Assembly: GCF_017114945.1 (NCBI RefSeq)
Contig: NZ_JABXKQ010000043.1
Coordinates: 1 to 58,994 of the forward strand
From: Nostoc sp. JL34
Lineage (GTDB): Bacteria; Cyanobacteriota; Cyanobacteriia; Cyanobacteriales; Nostocaceae
Direction of reading: 5' to 3'
DNA: 58,994 nt
In this document: positions 27,515 through 35,125 of the stretch, piece after piece
How positions within the stretch are numbered: position 1 is the stretch's first letter
Layout of the letters: every line of letters starts with the position of its first letter
Position numbers and translations under genes: made by a program
The notes under the pieces: generated by a model
Told to the model about the DNA's origin: nothing
The model's database searches: none
The model's input: only the letters and a program-made list of their open reading frames with translations

Positions 27515-28303
27515 TCATGCTCCCATCCCAGAATACCGCTTCAAACCCACACGCCAAAGCAAGCGATTCGCACCCCAAAATACTAATATCCAACCCACCA
27601 TTGACCAAAATCCCCGTCCTATATCCACGGGTAGCCCTACCAAAAGACTCGCAGGAAAATCAATCAAATAGGGAAAAGGCGTAAACATAACTATTTTTCG
27701 TACTGGTTCTGGAAAGACCTCTAAAGGTGCTATCAAACCAGACAAAAATAGATAAAATAACAACCAGAAATTTTCTAAAGCGCTAGCCCGTTCTGTCCAA
27801 AAGGCGAACATGGCAAAAGTGTACTGAATCAAAAACCGCAAAGTAAAAGCTAGCACTCCCGCCAATGTAAACAGCAAAAATCTATCTAAACTTGGTATCC
27901 AAAAAGCCTGGGGATAAAGAATAAAAAATAATCCCACTAATAAAAAAGCAAACATTAGGCGAGCAAATCTTTCAGAAATATGGGATGCAACATGATGCCA
28001 TACTGGGTCGAGTGGTTGTAGTAACTTGGGCGAAAGCTTGCCTTCCACAACCTCCCTTTCAAAGTCCCAAATTACCCAAACAACTGTGAGTTGTCTGACA
28101 ATAAAAACCGTGATGAAGTAACGGGCAAAATCCACAGGTGATAGCCCAAACTTTCCTCCTTGTGCGGCTTGTATCCAGACACCCATGAGGATAATTGGCA
28201 AAGACCCAGCTAAAACCCATAATATTAGTTCTGCCCGATACTCAACCATATAGGCGTAGTATACTGACAGCAAAGTTAGGGCTTTTCTGATTATCTGCTT
28301 CAT
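27515..28303 (-). CDS. ABC-2 type transporter permease
   Basis: 262 residues with about six membrane helices. WVLAGSLPIILMGVW marks the N-terminal helices, and YFITVFIVRQLTVVWVIWDFE together with LSPKLLQPLDPVWHH is typical of the DUF990/ABC-2 permeases. The C-terminal part (LSGLIAPLEVFPEPVRKI) is also characteristic. It should form the membrane channel of an exporter with the ATPase encoded 77 bp upstream. Substrate unknown; such pairs often carry lipids, polysaccharides or drugs. Related loci often have two permeases, but only one lies here. Confidence 0.85.
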   Translation of the reverse strand: MKQIIRKALTLLSVYYAYMVEYRAELILWVLAGSLPIILMGVWIQAAQGGKFGLSPVDFARYFITVFIVRQLTVVWVIWDFEREVVEGKLSPKLLQPLDPVWHHVASHISERFARLMFAFLLVGLFFILYPQAFWIPSLDRFLLFTLAGVLAFTLRFLIQYTFAMFAFWTERASALENFWLLFYLFLSGLIAPLEVFPEPVRKIVMFTPFPYLIDFPASLLVGLPVDIGRGFWSMVGWILVFWGANRLLWRVGLKRYSGMGA

Positions 28304-28356
28304 TTATTCACTTTCCACTACAAAAATTACCCACCTACTCAGAATTTCTCACTCTT

Positions 28357-28384
28357 GTAGAGACGTGATTAATCGCGTCTCTAC
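28357..28384. repeat. GTAGAGACG palindrome between the ABC genes
   Basis: A 28-bp near-perfect palindrome beginning GTAGAGACGTGATT and ending CGCGTCTCTAC. On the minus strand it starts G-TAG, and that TAG is the stop codon of the ABC ATPase gene (28381-28383). It belongs to the same family as 5775-5840 and 57998-58066. Confidence 0.88.
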
Positions 28385-29364
28385 TCCACAACACCTGCCT
28401 GAAAAACTCGTCCAATTACTTCTTCCACAGGCGGTTCGGTAACTGTTAAGTCAATTACCTCTAAATCCGCTAAAATCTGAGATACGGTGCGGGTAAGCGC
28501 CTCTCGCGATACTGTAAAACGCACTGCTCGCCCTTCTAAGAGTTTCACGTCACCATAGGTCATGAGTTTTTCTATTGGTAGAGGTTGGGCTAACTCTATA
28601 TAGACTTCTCGGTAAGGAGCAAAACGTTCCAGCAGTCCATCTAAGCTACCGTCATACATCAGGCTTCCCTGGTGAATCAATAGCACCCGTTGACACAAAG
28701 CTGTGATGTCAGCCATGTAATGACTCGTCAACAGCACTGTAGCCTGATAACGCTGATTGTATTCACGCAAGAACTCGCGCACCGCTACTTGAGCATTTAC
28801 ATCCAATCCTAGCGTCGGTTCGTCTAGGAATAATACGTGGGGACGATGCAAAAGTGCTGCCAATAATTCTGCCTTCATCCGTTCACCTAAAGACAGTTTC
28901 CTTACTGATTGGGTAAGTTTGCCTTCTAGGGAAAGCATCTCTGTTAATTCTCCCACACGCCGTTGGAACTCTTTATCAGAGATGTTGTATACAGCAGCAT
29001 TAATTTTCAGAGAATCGAGAGCTGGTAAGTCCCAAATTAGCTGCTGCTTTTGCCCCATTACCAAGGTAATTTTTTGCAAAAATGCTTCTTTACGATGAAA
29101 TGGAACTTGTCCAGCTACTTTGACTGTACCGCTAGAGGGATGAATCAGCCCCGTGAGCATTTTGAGTGTAGTGGTTTTCCCAGCACCATTTGGGCCCAAA
29201 AACCCCACTATTTCACCAGGAGCAATTTCAAAGGAAACATCCTGAACTGCTTTAATTGAGCGGTAGGTGCGGCGAAAAAAGTGAGTGATTGTACCTTTAA
29301 TTCCTGGACTTTTAACTGCTACTGGATAATATTTACTCAGATTTTCAGCAATGATGATTGACAT
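28381..29364 (-). CDS. ABC transporter ATP-binding protein
   Basis: 327 residues from the ATG at 29364 (MSIIIAENLSKYYPV); an upstream extension reads spacer DNA. All ATPase motifs are present: Walker A GPNGAGKTTT, Q-loop VMGQKQQLIWDLP, signature LSLGERMKAELLAAL, Walker B VLFLDEPTLGLD, and a switch His in TSHYMAD. The C-terminal 80 residues resemble the accessory region of ABC-2-type exporter ATPases. It pairs with the permease gene just downstream. Its stop codon lies inside a dispersed palindrome, which may have replaced the original end. Confidence 0.93.
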   Translation of the reverse strand: MSIIIAENLSKYYPVAVKSPGIKGTITHFFRRTYRSIKAVQDVSFEIAPGEIVGFLGPNGAGKTTTLKMLTGLIHPSSGTVKVAGQVPFHRKEAFLQKITLVMGQKQQLIWDLPALDSLKINAAVYNISDKEFQRRVGELTEMLSLEGKLTQSVRKLSLGERMKAELLAALLHRPHVLFLDEPTLGLDVNAQVAVREFLREYNQRYQATVLLTSHYMADITALCQRVLLIHQGSLMYDGSLDGLLERFAPYREVYIELAQPLPIEKLMTYGDVKLLEGRAVRFTVSREALTRTVSQILADLEVIDLTVTEPPVEEVIGRVFQAGVVE

Positions 29365-29401
29365 ATTTTTTTTATATTTGAACCACAGATGTACACACAG
29401 A

Positions 29402-29436
29402 GAAGCCTGAGCGGCAGAAGCCAACGCTCAGACTTC
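29402..29436. repeat. Short inverted repeat GAAGcCTGAGCG/CGCTCAGaCTTC
   Basis: An imperfect 12-bp stem with one mismatch and an 11-base loop, in the 230-bp spacer upstream of the ABC ATPase gene. Role unknown; it may be part of a repeat or of the mRNA leader. Confidence 0.5.
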
Positions 29437-29595
29437 GGGGTAAACACACATAAATTATTGGTGTTTAGCGCTGTTGACAGCAGGAGTCATTCAATTTTAT
29501 ATTTTAGATTTTTTCTTCTATTAAAAATCCAAAATGACGCTCTATACGAGACGCTAAAAGCGAACGTGGACTCGCTAACAAAATCTAAAATGGTT

Positions 29596-31242
29596 CTACC
29601 GTAAACGTCCCGATCGCAATGTACTGATAATTAACCACAAACCCAATAAACTAGCGACTGCAAATAGGATAGTGCTTAAAAAAGATAGCTGAGTTGTCTG
29701 CGCTCTGGTGGAAATAATTGCTGCACCCATAATCAGCGAACCCACTAAAATACTAAAAGATAGTCGGTTAGCAGCATCGTCCATAGTGCGCCGCACCCCA
29801 TCTAACCCCCGCAGCGATAGATTCCACTGTAAGGTTTCAGAGGTAACTCGATCTAATAACAGTTCTATTTGGCGGGGAGATTGGAGAGACAGACTTTTTA
29901 GATCCAAGGCTGTCCTCAGGAGCGATCGCACTGGATTATCCCCTACTAGCTGGCGACGAAACAAGTCTGTAATTAATGGTTTGACTTCATCAAAAAAATT
30001 AAGCTCTGGGTTGAATGTCCGCGCTACCCCTTCTAAATTTGCTAGGGTTTTGGCATACAAACCCATATTACTAGGCAACTTAATTTTATTGTTGCGGGCA
30101 ACTTGTAAAACTTCATAAATTATCTGACTGAAGTTTATTTGTGTGAGGCTAACATTGTGATACTTTCGCAACATGCGATCGTAATCATTTTCTAACCGCG
30201 ATAAAATTACTGGTTGAGCAGAATCTGATAGCTGTAAAGTTAACTGAGCGCACCTCTGAGCATCTAAATCAACGATCGCTAACAACATTTCTGTTAATAT
30301 CTGCTGTGTCCGGGGATCGAGTCTTCCCACCATGCCACAGTCTAAGAGAGCGACACGACCATCTTTGAGATAAAACAAGTTTCCTGGATGGGGATCGGCG
30401 TGAAAAAAGCCATCAATATATAGTTGCTGGAAAAATACCCGAAATAACAAAGTAGTTATTTCTTTACGCTTTTCGGCAGAGTCTTTAACGTTGGGGTCAT
30501 TATCCAAATCTGCCGCCAGAAACGGTACTCCATCCAGCCATTCCATTACCAGCAATTTCTCTGTGGTCAACTCCCAGTTAATTTCCGCAACCACTATTTG
30601 TGTGGGATCGTACCAGCGACTTTTAGATAAGTTGCGCCGCAGTTGGTCTGTAAAACCCGCTTCCCGTGTAAAATCTAACTCAGCTTCTAAGGCTTTGGTA
30701 AATTCTTCAGCAGTAGATTTGATTTCATAGGTTTGCCCAAATTCAGTCCGCGCCACTAAATCGGCAATACCTTGAATTAAAGCAATATCTTGGGCAATAG
30801 TAATATCAATTCCTGGACGTTGCACTTTCAGAGCGACTTCTCGACCGTCTGCTAATGTAGCGCGATGTGTTTGGGCAATTGATCCCGCGGCTACTGGAAT
30901 CGGATTAACTGTGCTGAAGGTTTCTGCTAGTGGACGTTTTAATTCTTTGCGGAGGATTATTTCTATCTCTGACCAAGGAACTGGTGGTACTTCGTCTTGT
31001 AAAGTTGACAATTCCTCAATATAGGAGGCGCTTAGTAAGTCGGGGCGGGTAGAAAGTAGCTGACCAAGTTTGACGTAAACTGGCCCCAAGTCTACCAGAA
31101 TATTTTTTAAAACCGCAGGTGTCGGCAGCTGGGGTTCATCAGCTTTGCCACCAGTAAGCAACCTTCGCATATAGTCCCAGCCATTGCGAAGGAAGACTTC
31201 CAGGATTTCTCGTTGACGGGGAACAGTTTGGGTGAGGAACAT
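29596..31242 (-). CDS. UbiB/ABC1-family atypical kinase
   Basis: 548 residues from the ATG at 31242 (MFLTQTVPRQREI); an upstream ATG would run close to yidD. The family's hallmarks are visible: KLGQ (58-61), the Ala-rich loop VAAGSIAQTH (117-126), ALKVQRP with Lys139, HADPHPGN and LLDCGMVG. Two membrane helices lie at the C-terminus (about 490-545). UbiB proteins are linked to biosynthesis or release of quinones and other isoprenoid lipids; cyanobacteria and plastids have several copies, so plastoquinone or tocopherol metabolism is plausible here but not shown. yidD is 31 bp upstream on the same strand. Confidence 0.9.
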   Translation of the reverse strand: MFLTQTVPRQREILEVFLRNGWDYMRRLLTGGKADEPQLPTPAVLKNILVDLGPVYVKLGQLLSTRPDLLSASYIEELSTLQDEVPPVPWSEIEIILRKELKRPLAETFSTVNPIPVAAGSIAQTHRATLADGREVALKVQRPGIDITIAQDIALIQGIADLVARTEFGQTYEIKSTAEEFTKALEAELDFTREAGFTDQLRRNLSKSRWYDPTQIVVAEINWELTTEKLLVMEWLDGVPFLAADLDNDPNVKDSAEKRKEITTLLFRVFFQQLYIDGFFHADPHPGNLFYLKDGRVALLDCGMVGRLDPRTQQILTEMLLAIVDLDAQRCAQLTLQLSDSAQPVILSRLENDYDRMLRKYHNVSLTQINFSQIIYEVLQVARNNKIKLPSNMGLYAKTLANLEGVARTFNPELNFFDEVKPLITDLFRRQLVGDNPVRSLLRTALDLKSLSLQSPRQIELLLDRVTSETLQWNLSLRGLDGVRRTMDDAANRLSFSILVGSLIMGAAIISTRAQTTQLSFLSTILFAVASLLGLWLIISTLRSGRLR

Positions 31243-31273
31243 TGTTGTAAAAAATTGCAAAGATGCAGAGGAG

Positions 31274-31570
31274 TTAAAGAGGTAAGCAGCAGGGAATGAC
31301 AATACAACCGAAATCGGCTCTATTTTTGATGCCTGTTAAAGTTTTGCTAGCTGCTGCACAATCTTGAAATCTTTTTATGGATGATTGTACGGCTTCGTAG
31401 AGCTTCTGTTCACTCAGAAGAGTTTTGACGTAATTAGAGCAGGAATCCCCACCGTGTAATAAGCGATGGGAACAAGAAAATCCTTTGGATGGAGAAATAT
31501 ATTTTTGATAGGCAGTAATAGAATCGATTGCCATTGTCTTGGCAAGAGGCTCAAAGCGAATAATGTCCAT
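31274..31570 (-). CDS. yidD: YidD-family membrane protein insertion efficiency factor
   Basis: 98 residues. The signature ITAYQKYISPSKGFSCSHRL (from about residue 18) matches the family's YQRYISP-x-x-G-x-x-C block, followed by a conserved SCSNYVK and a C-terminal Cys cluster. YidD is a small amphipathic protein that helps YidC insert membrane proteins. This copy has a shortened middle and a Cys-rich tail (about 88-96, FGCIVIPCC) not typical of enteric YidD. It lies in an apparent operon with the UbiB-type gene. Confidence 0.8.
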   Translation of the reverse strand: MDIIRFEPLAKTMAIDSITAYQKYISPSKGFSCSHRLLHGGDSCSNYVKTLLSEQKLYEAVQSSIKRFQDCAAASKTLTGIKNRADFGCIVIPCCLPL

Positions 31571-31648
31571 AACTGTCAGATAAAATAATAGACTGTCAAG
31601 TTATAATGGAAAAATAGACTTTTTCGCCTCTGCCAAGGGTTTTAACTT

Positions 31649-32713
31649 TTATAGCAGGTCGGTAAATCGGGAATCACTTTGGAGAATTTTGAGGATCTGC
31701 TTGATTTCCTGGGTACGTTCTTTTTTAACAACGAGGGTGACATTGCGATCGCGCACAATCACCACGTCCTCTAAACCAATAGTAACAACTACATCCTCTG
31801 GATTTGAGGCATAAATAATCGCCCCCTGCGTATCCAGCCCTACGTGGGTAGCAAGTTCCACATTGGGAGTCTCTTCTGTCTTCAGTAAGCGTTCGATCGC
31901 ATTCCAATCTCCTAAATCATCCCAACCAAAATCAACTGGCAAAACGTATGCTAGAGTTGTCTTTTCCATTAAGGCATAGTCTATACTCTTCTTAGGCAAC
32001 TGGGGATAGATATCAGGACCATGTTGTTCTAAAGGTTCGATAATTTCTGGAGCATGGGTATGTAGTTCCTTGAGAACAACCCCTGCCCGAAAAACGAACA
32101 TTCCACTATTCCAGCTAAAGTGTCCCGTAGATAAAAAAGTCTCTGCCGTTTCCCGGTTGGGCTTTTCAGTAAAGCGGTTGACATGATAAGCTGGCAACTC
32201 ATTAAAGCTACCTATTTTTTCACCTTGTTCAATGTAGCCGTAACCGGTTGATGGAAAAGTAGGCTTGATCCCCAGTGTAACGATCGCTGCTGTGCTTGTT
32301 GCCAGTTGCGTAGCCGCGCTTAATGTGTGTGCAAAGGCTTCTTGGTCAGCAATCCAGTGGTCAGCAGGGAAAAAGCCAATCACAGCGTCTTCTCCATAGC
32401 GCTGTTTGATTTCTAAACTTGCCCAAGCAACGGCTGCGGCAGTATCTCTTCCTTCTGACTCGATCAGTAAGTTTTCAACTGGTAAATCAGGTAATTGTTG
32501 TCTTACCCCTTCAGCTATCTGACTAGAAGTTATGACCCACAAGGAATCCCAACTTCCTCCGAGTGCTAACAAGCGATCGGCGGTTGCTTGTAATAGACTT
32601 CTAGAGCTACCATCAAGACTTAAAAATTGCTTGGGTCGGTCTTTGCGACTCAGGGGCCAAAAACGTTCACCTTTACCACCAGCAAGGATTACGGGGAACA
32701 ATAAAGTATTCAT
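31649..32713 (-). CDS. manC: Mannose-1-phosphate guanylyltransferase
   Basis: 354 residues from the ATG at 32713. The nucleotidyltransferase signature is LLFPVILAGGKGERFWPLSR at the N-terminus, followed by RPKQFLSL. Further family motifs are FFPADHWI, TEKPN, WNSGMFVF and WDDLGDWNAIERLL. It makes GDP-mannose from mannose-1-phosphate and GTP. The isomerase half found in some ManC proteins is absent, so this is the short GMP form. The product feeds exopolysaccharide, LPS and glycan synthesis. It is divergent from an LCP gene, and about 115 bp between them should hold both promoters. Confidence 0.92.
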   Translation of the reverse strand: MNTLLFPVILAGGKGERFWPLSRKDRPKQFLSLDGSSRSLLQATADRLLALGGSWDSLWVITSSQIAEGVRQQLPDLPVENLLIESEGRDTAAAVAWASLEIKQRYGEDAVIGFFPADHWIADQEAFAHTLSAATQLATSTAAIVTLGIKPTFPSTGYGYIEQGEKIGSFNELPAYHVNRFTEKPNRETAETFLSTGHFSWNSGMFVFRAGVVLKELHTHAPEIIEPLEQHGPDIYPQLPKKSIDYALMEKTTLAYVLPVDFGWDDLGDWNAIERLLKTEETPNVELATHVGLDTQGAIIYASNPEDVVVTIGLEDVVIVRDRNVTLVVKKERTQEIKQILKILQSDSRFTDLL

Positions 32714-32828
32714 GTTGTCATACACGCCTACCGAAGAACATTACAAGTTTACAGTGAGCTTTTCCACTGGCAATATTTGTAGCTTGCATTAACATACTTT
32801 TAGGGAGTGGTTGAGTGGGGAGATAATT

Positions 32829-34349
32829 GTGATAAAACAAGTCGAATGGTCGGAAAATCCGGTTACATCTCAACAAGTAGTAGAGTTTGAAAATGAAGTG
32901 CGATCGCAGCAACTTCAACGGACAGAAAATCAAGTAACGCCTGCACCAGTAGCCGACTCAGAGGAGGAGGAGGTCGAACTAAACCAGCCAGCGAATCTGA
33001 ACCGTAGCGTCGTCGAATCTGTAGGCGCGATTCCCAATCAGCTTTCTGAGAGACTGGGCTTAACCATGCCTCGATGGCTGTTGTGGATCATGACGGTTGT
33101 CATTGGCATCATCTTATCTGGGCTGCTGGTGTCAACGTTAGCGCTGTGGACTCCTTTGTGGAGCAATCTAGATCGAACAGATGAAGATTTAGGAACTGCT
33201 GGTAAAGACGAGCCAAAAATTCCACTACCAGGGGAATTATGGAGCAAACTCTCCCAGTACAAGCTTTCACGACCGATGAATATTTTAATCATGGGGATTG
33301 AACCAGTCAGCGGTACTGTTGATGGCTCACCAGAAAGCTTTGCCGGGAAAAGCGACTCCATGCTGCTGGTACGCCTTAATCCTAGTGAAAAATCTGTACG
33401 GGTGCTTTCCATTCCCAAAGATACAATGATTGCCATCCCCGAAAAGGGAGAAAAGGGATTAACTAAGGTATCTGATGCCAATGCCAAAGGCGGCCCAGTC
33501 TTGGCAGCACGGGTAGTTAGCCGTACCTTAAACAACGCCCCAATCGATCGCTATATCCGTATTTCTACTAGCGGCTTACGGCAGTTAGTCGATCAGTTAG
33601 GCGGAGTAGAGGTTTTTGTTCCCCAATCAATGGAATATAAAGACTCCAGCAGCCGACTGTCGATTAATTTAGTCAGTGGCTGGCAAACCCTCAACGGCGA
33701 ACAAGCAGAACAGTTTGTCCGATTCCGCGAACCAGGTTTGGGAGATTTGCCGAGAGTGCAGCGTCAGCAAGCACTAACAGCAGCCCTGCTGCAACGCTTA
33801 AATAGTCCCACTGTCTTACCCAGGTTGCCTCAATTAACTCGCTTAATGCGAAAATACTTTGATACCAACCTGAAGATGGAAGAAATGATGGCGTTGGTGA
33901 ACTTCGGTCTCAACTTGGATCGCGATAATTTCCAAATGACCGTGTTGCCTGGTACTTTTAGCCGTTTTAGCAAAGACCCTGATAGCTATTGGCTGAATAT
34001 GACTGGACAACAGAGCCTGTTGAATGATTATGTTGGGGTAAATGTACCTGGTCTAAAACCAGATATGCGTCAGGTTCCTAACCTCAAAATTGCTATTCAA
34101 AATGCTTCAAATCAACCTCAGCTAACTGAAAAAGTTATTGCTTATCTCAAACAGAAAGGCTTTAATAATATTTACAAAGTGCCTGATTGGCCAGATACTC
34201 AACGTCAAACTCAGATTATTGTCCAAAAAGGCAACCGACGAGTTGGAGTTGATTTGCAAAAAGTCTTAGGCTTGGGTCAAATTGAGGTGTCTGCCATTGG
34301 TGATTTAGAATCTGATCTGACAATCCGCATTGGGAAAGATTGGAAATAA
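32829..34349 (+). CDS. LytR-CpsA-Psr (LCP) family protein
   Basis: 506 residues from a GTG at 32829 with a GGGGAG site about seven bases upstream; a TTG at 32811 is an alternative. An N-terminal cytoplasmic part rich in Glu and Gln precedes one membrane helix (LLWIMTVVIGIILSGLLVST). The LCP catalytic domain follows (NILIMGIEP, SDSMLLVRLNP, VLSIPKDTM, Arg-rich RFREPGLGDLPRVQRQQ), then a C-terminal LytR_C domain (LKIAIQNASNQPQLTEKV). LCP enzymes attach glycopolymers to the cell wall. Divergent manC makes a sugar nucleotide, so both serve envelope glycan assembly. Confidence 0.92.
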   Translation: MIKQVEWSENPVTSQQVVEFENEVRSQQLQRTENQVTPAPVADSEEEEVELNQPANLNRSVVESVGAIPNQLSERLGLTMPRWLLWIMTVVIGIILSGLLVSTLALWTPLWSNLDRTDEDLGTAGKDEPKIPLPGELWSKLSQYKLSRPMNILIMGIEPVSGTVDGSPESFAGKSDSMLLVRLNPSEKSVRVLSIPKDTMIAIPEKGEKGLTKVSDANAKGGPVLAARVVSRTLNNAPIDRYIRISTSGLRQLVDQLGGVEVFVPQSMEYKDSSSRLSINLVSGWQTLNGEQAEQFVRFREPGLGDLPRVQRQQALTAALLQRLNSPTVLPRLPQLTRLMRKYFDTNLKMEEMMALVNFGLNLDRDNFQMTVLPGTFSRFSKDPDSYWLNMTGQQSLLNDYVGVNVPGLKPDMRQVPNLKIAIQNASNQPQLTEKVIAYLKQKGFNNIYKVPDWPDTQRQTQIIVQKGNRRVGVDLQKVLGLGQIEVSAIGDLESDLTIRIGKDWK

Positions 34350-34357
34350 CGAAGAAT

Positions 34358-34399
34358 CATTAGTCATTAGTCATTAGTCATTAGTCATTAGTCATTGGT
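34358..34399. repeat. 7-bp tandem repeat (CATTAGT)5 plus variant
   Basis: Five perfect copies of CATTAGT and one CATTGGT directly after the LCP gene. Confidence 0.92.
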
Positions 34400-34413
34400 T
34401 AAATGACAAAGCG

Positions 34414-34452
34414 CAAAGTTCTGAGCAGAGGTTTCCTCTGCTCAGAACTTTG
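34414..34452. repeat. Perfect 18-bp hairpin with 3-base loop
   Basis: CAAAGTTCTGAGCAGAGG (34414-34431), loop TTT, then its exact reverse complement (34435-34452). It ends 45 bp before the pentapeptide gene. No T run follows, so it is either a transcript-end protector for the LCP gene, a leader hairpin for the pentapeptide gene, or a mobile palindrome. Confidence 0.85.
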
Positions 34453-34497
34453 TAAGATAGGACTAATGACAAAGGACTACTGAAAAATAATAAAGTT

Positions 34498-35004
34498 ATG
34501 AAAAAGATTTTACTCCGCTTTTTGGGTTTGATTGTGATTTTGCTACTAGCCTTTGGGTGGATAATACTTAATCCCAAACCGGCTTTCGCTCAGATAAACA
34601 CAATTAATTACAACAATATAAATTTAGAAAATCGTGACTTTTCTCATACTAATTTGGCAGGTGTAACTTTTGTAGCAGCAGAAATGCGGGGGACGAATTT
34701 TCAAGGAGCGAATTTAACCAACGCAATTCTGACTAAAGGAGTTTTATTAAAGGCAAATTTGGAAGGTGCGAACTTGAGCGGCGCTTTAGTCGATCGCGCC
34801 ACTATGGATGGTGCTAACCTGAAAAATGCCATCTTTACTGAAGCAACTTTGACCCGCAGCCGCTTTTTTGATGCTGATGTCACTGGCGCTGATTTTACCG
34901 ATGCTTTAATTGACCGCTATCAAGTGTCACTGCTGTGTGAAAGGGCTGATGGCGTAAATCCGGTTACGGATGTGTCAACGCGAGATAGTTTGGGTTGTCG
35001 ATAG
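34498..35004 (+). CDS. Exported pentapeptide-repeat protein
   Basis: 168 residues. A signal peptide or anchor (MKKILLRFLGLIVILLLAFG) ends near AFAQ. Pentapeptide repeats of the A(N/D)LXX type run from about residue 43 to 143 (for example ANLTN, ANLEG, ANLSG, ANLKN), forming a right-handed beta helix. A short C-terminus contains two Cys (LLCERAD, SLGCR) that could form a disulfide. Similar proteins are found in the cyanobacterial thylakoid lumen; function unknown. It stands alone, flanked by a strong hairpin upstream. Confidence 0.88.
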   Translation: MKKILLRFLGLIVILLLAFGWIILNPKPAFAQINTINYNNINLENRDFSHTNLAGVTFVAAEMRGTNFQGANLTNAILTKGVLLKANLEGANLSGALVDRATMDGANLKNAIFTEATLTRSRFFDADVTGADFTDALIDRYQVSLLCERADGVNPVTDVSTRDSLGCR

Positions 35005-35125
35005 TAGGATGTGTTATTTTAAGTTGACACCAATACCAATGTACATCTGTACGCCCCTACCAATGGATCTGTACCAGGTATTTGGTAAAATAGTATTATT
35101 TAGAATTGTCAAAAATCAGTCGCCT

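Noticed and set aside
34358..34399. Possible CRISPR-like repeat array (also 24271, 45364 and 58089)
   Set aside because: The units are 7 or 21 bp with no unique spacers and no cas genes nearby, so these are simple tandem repeats.
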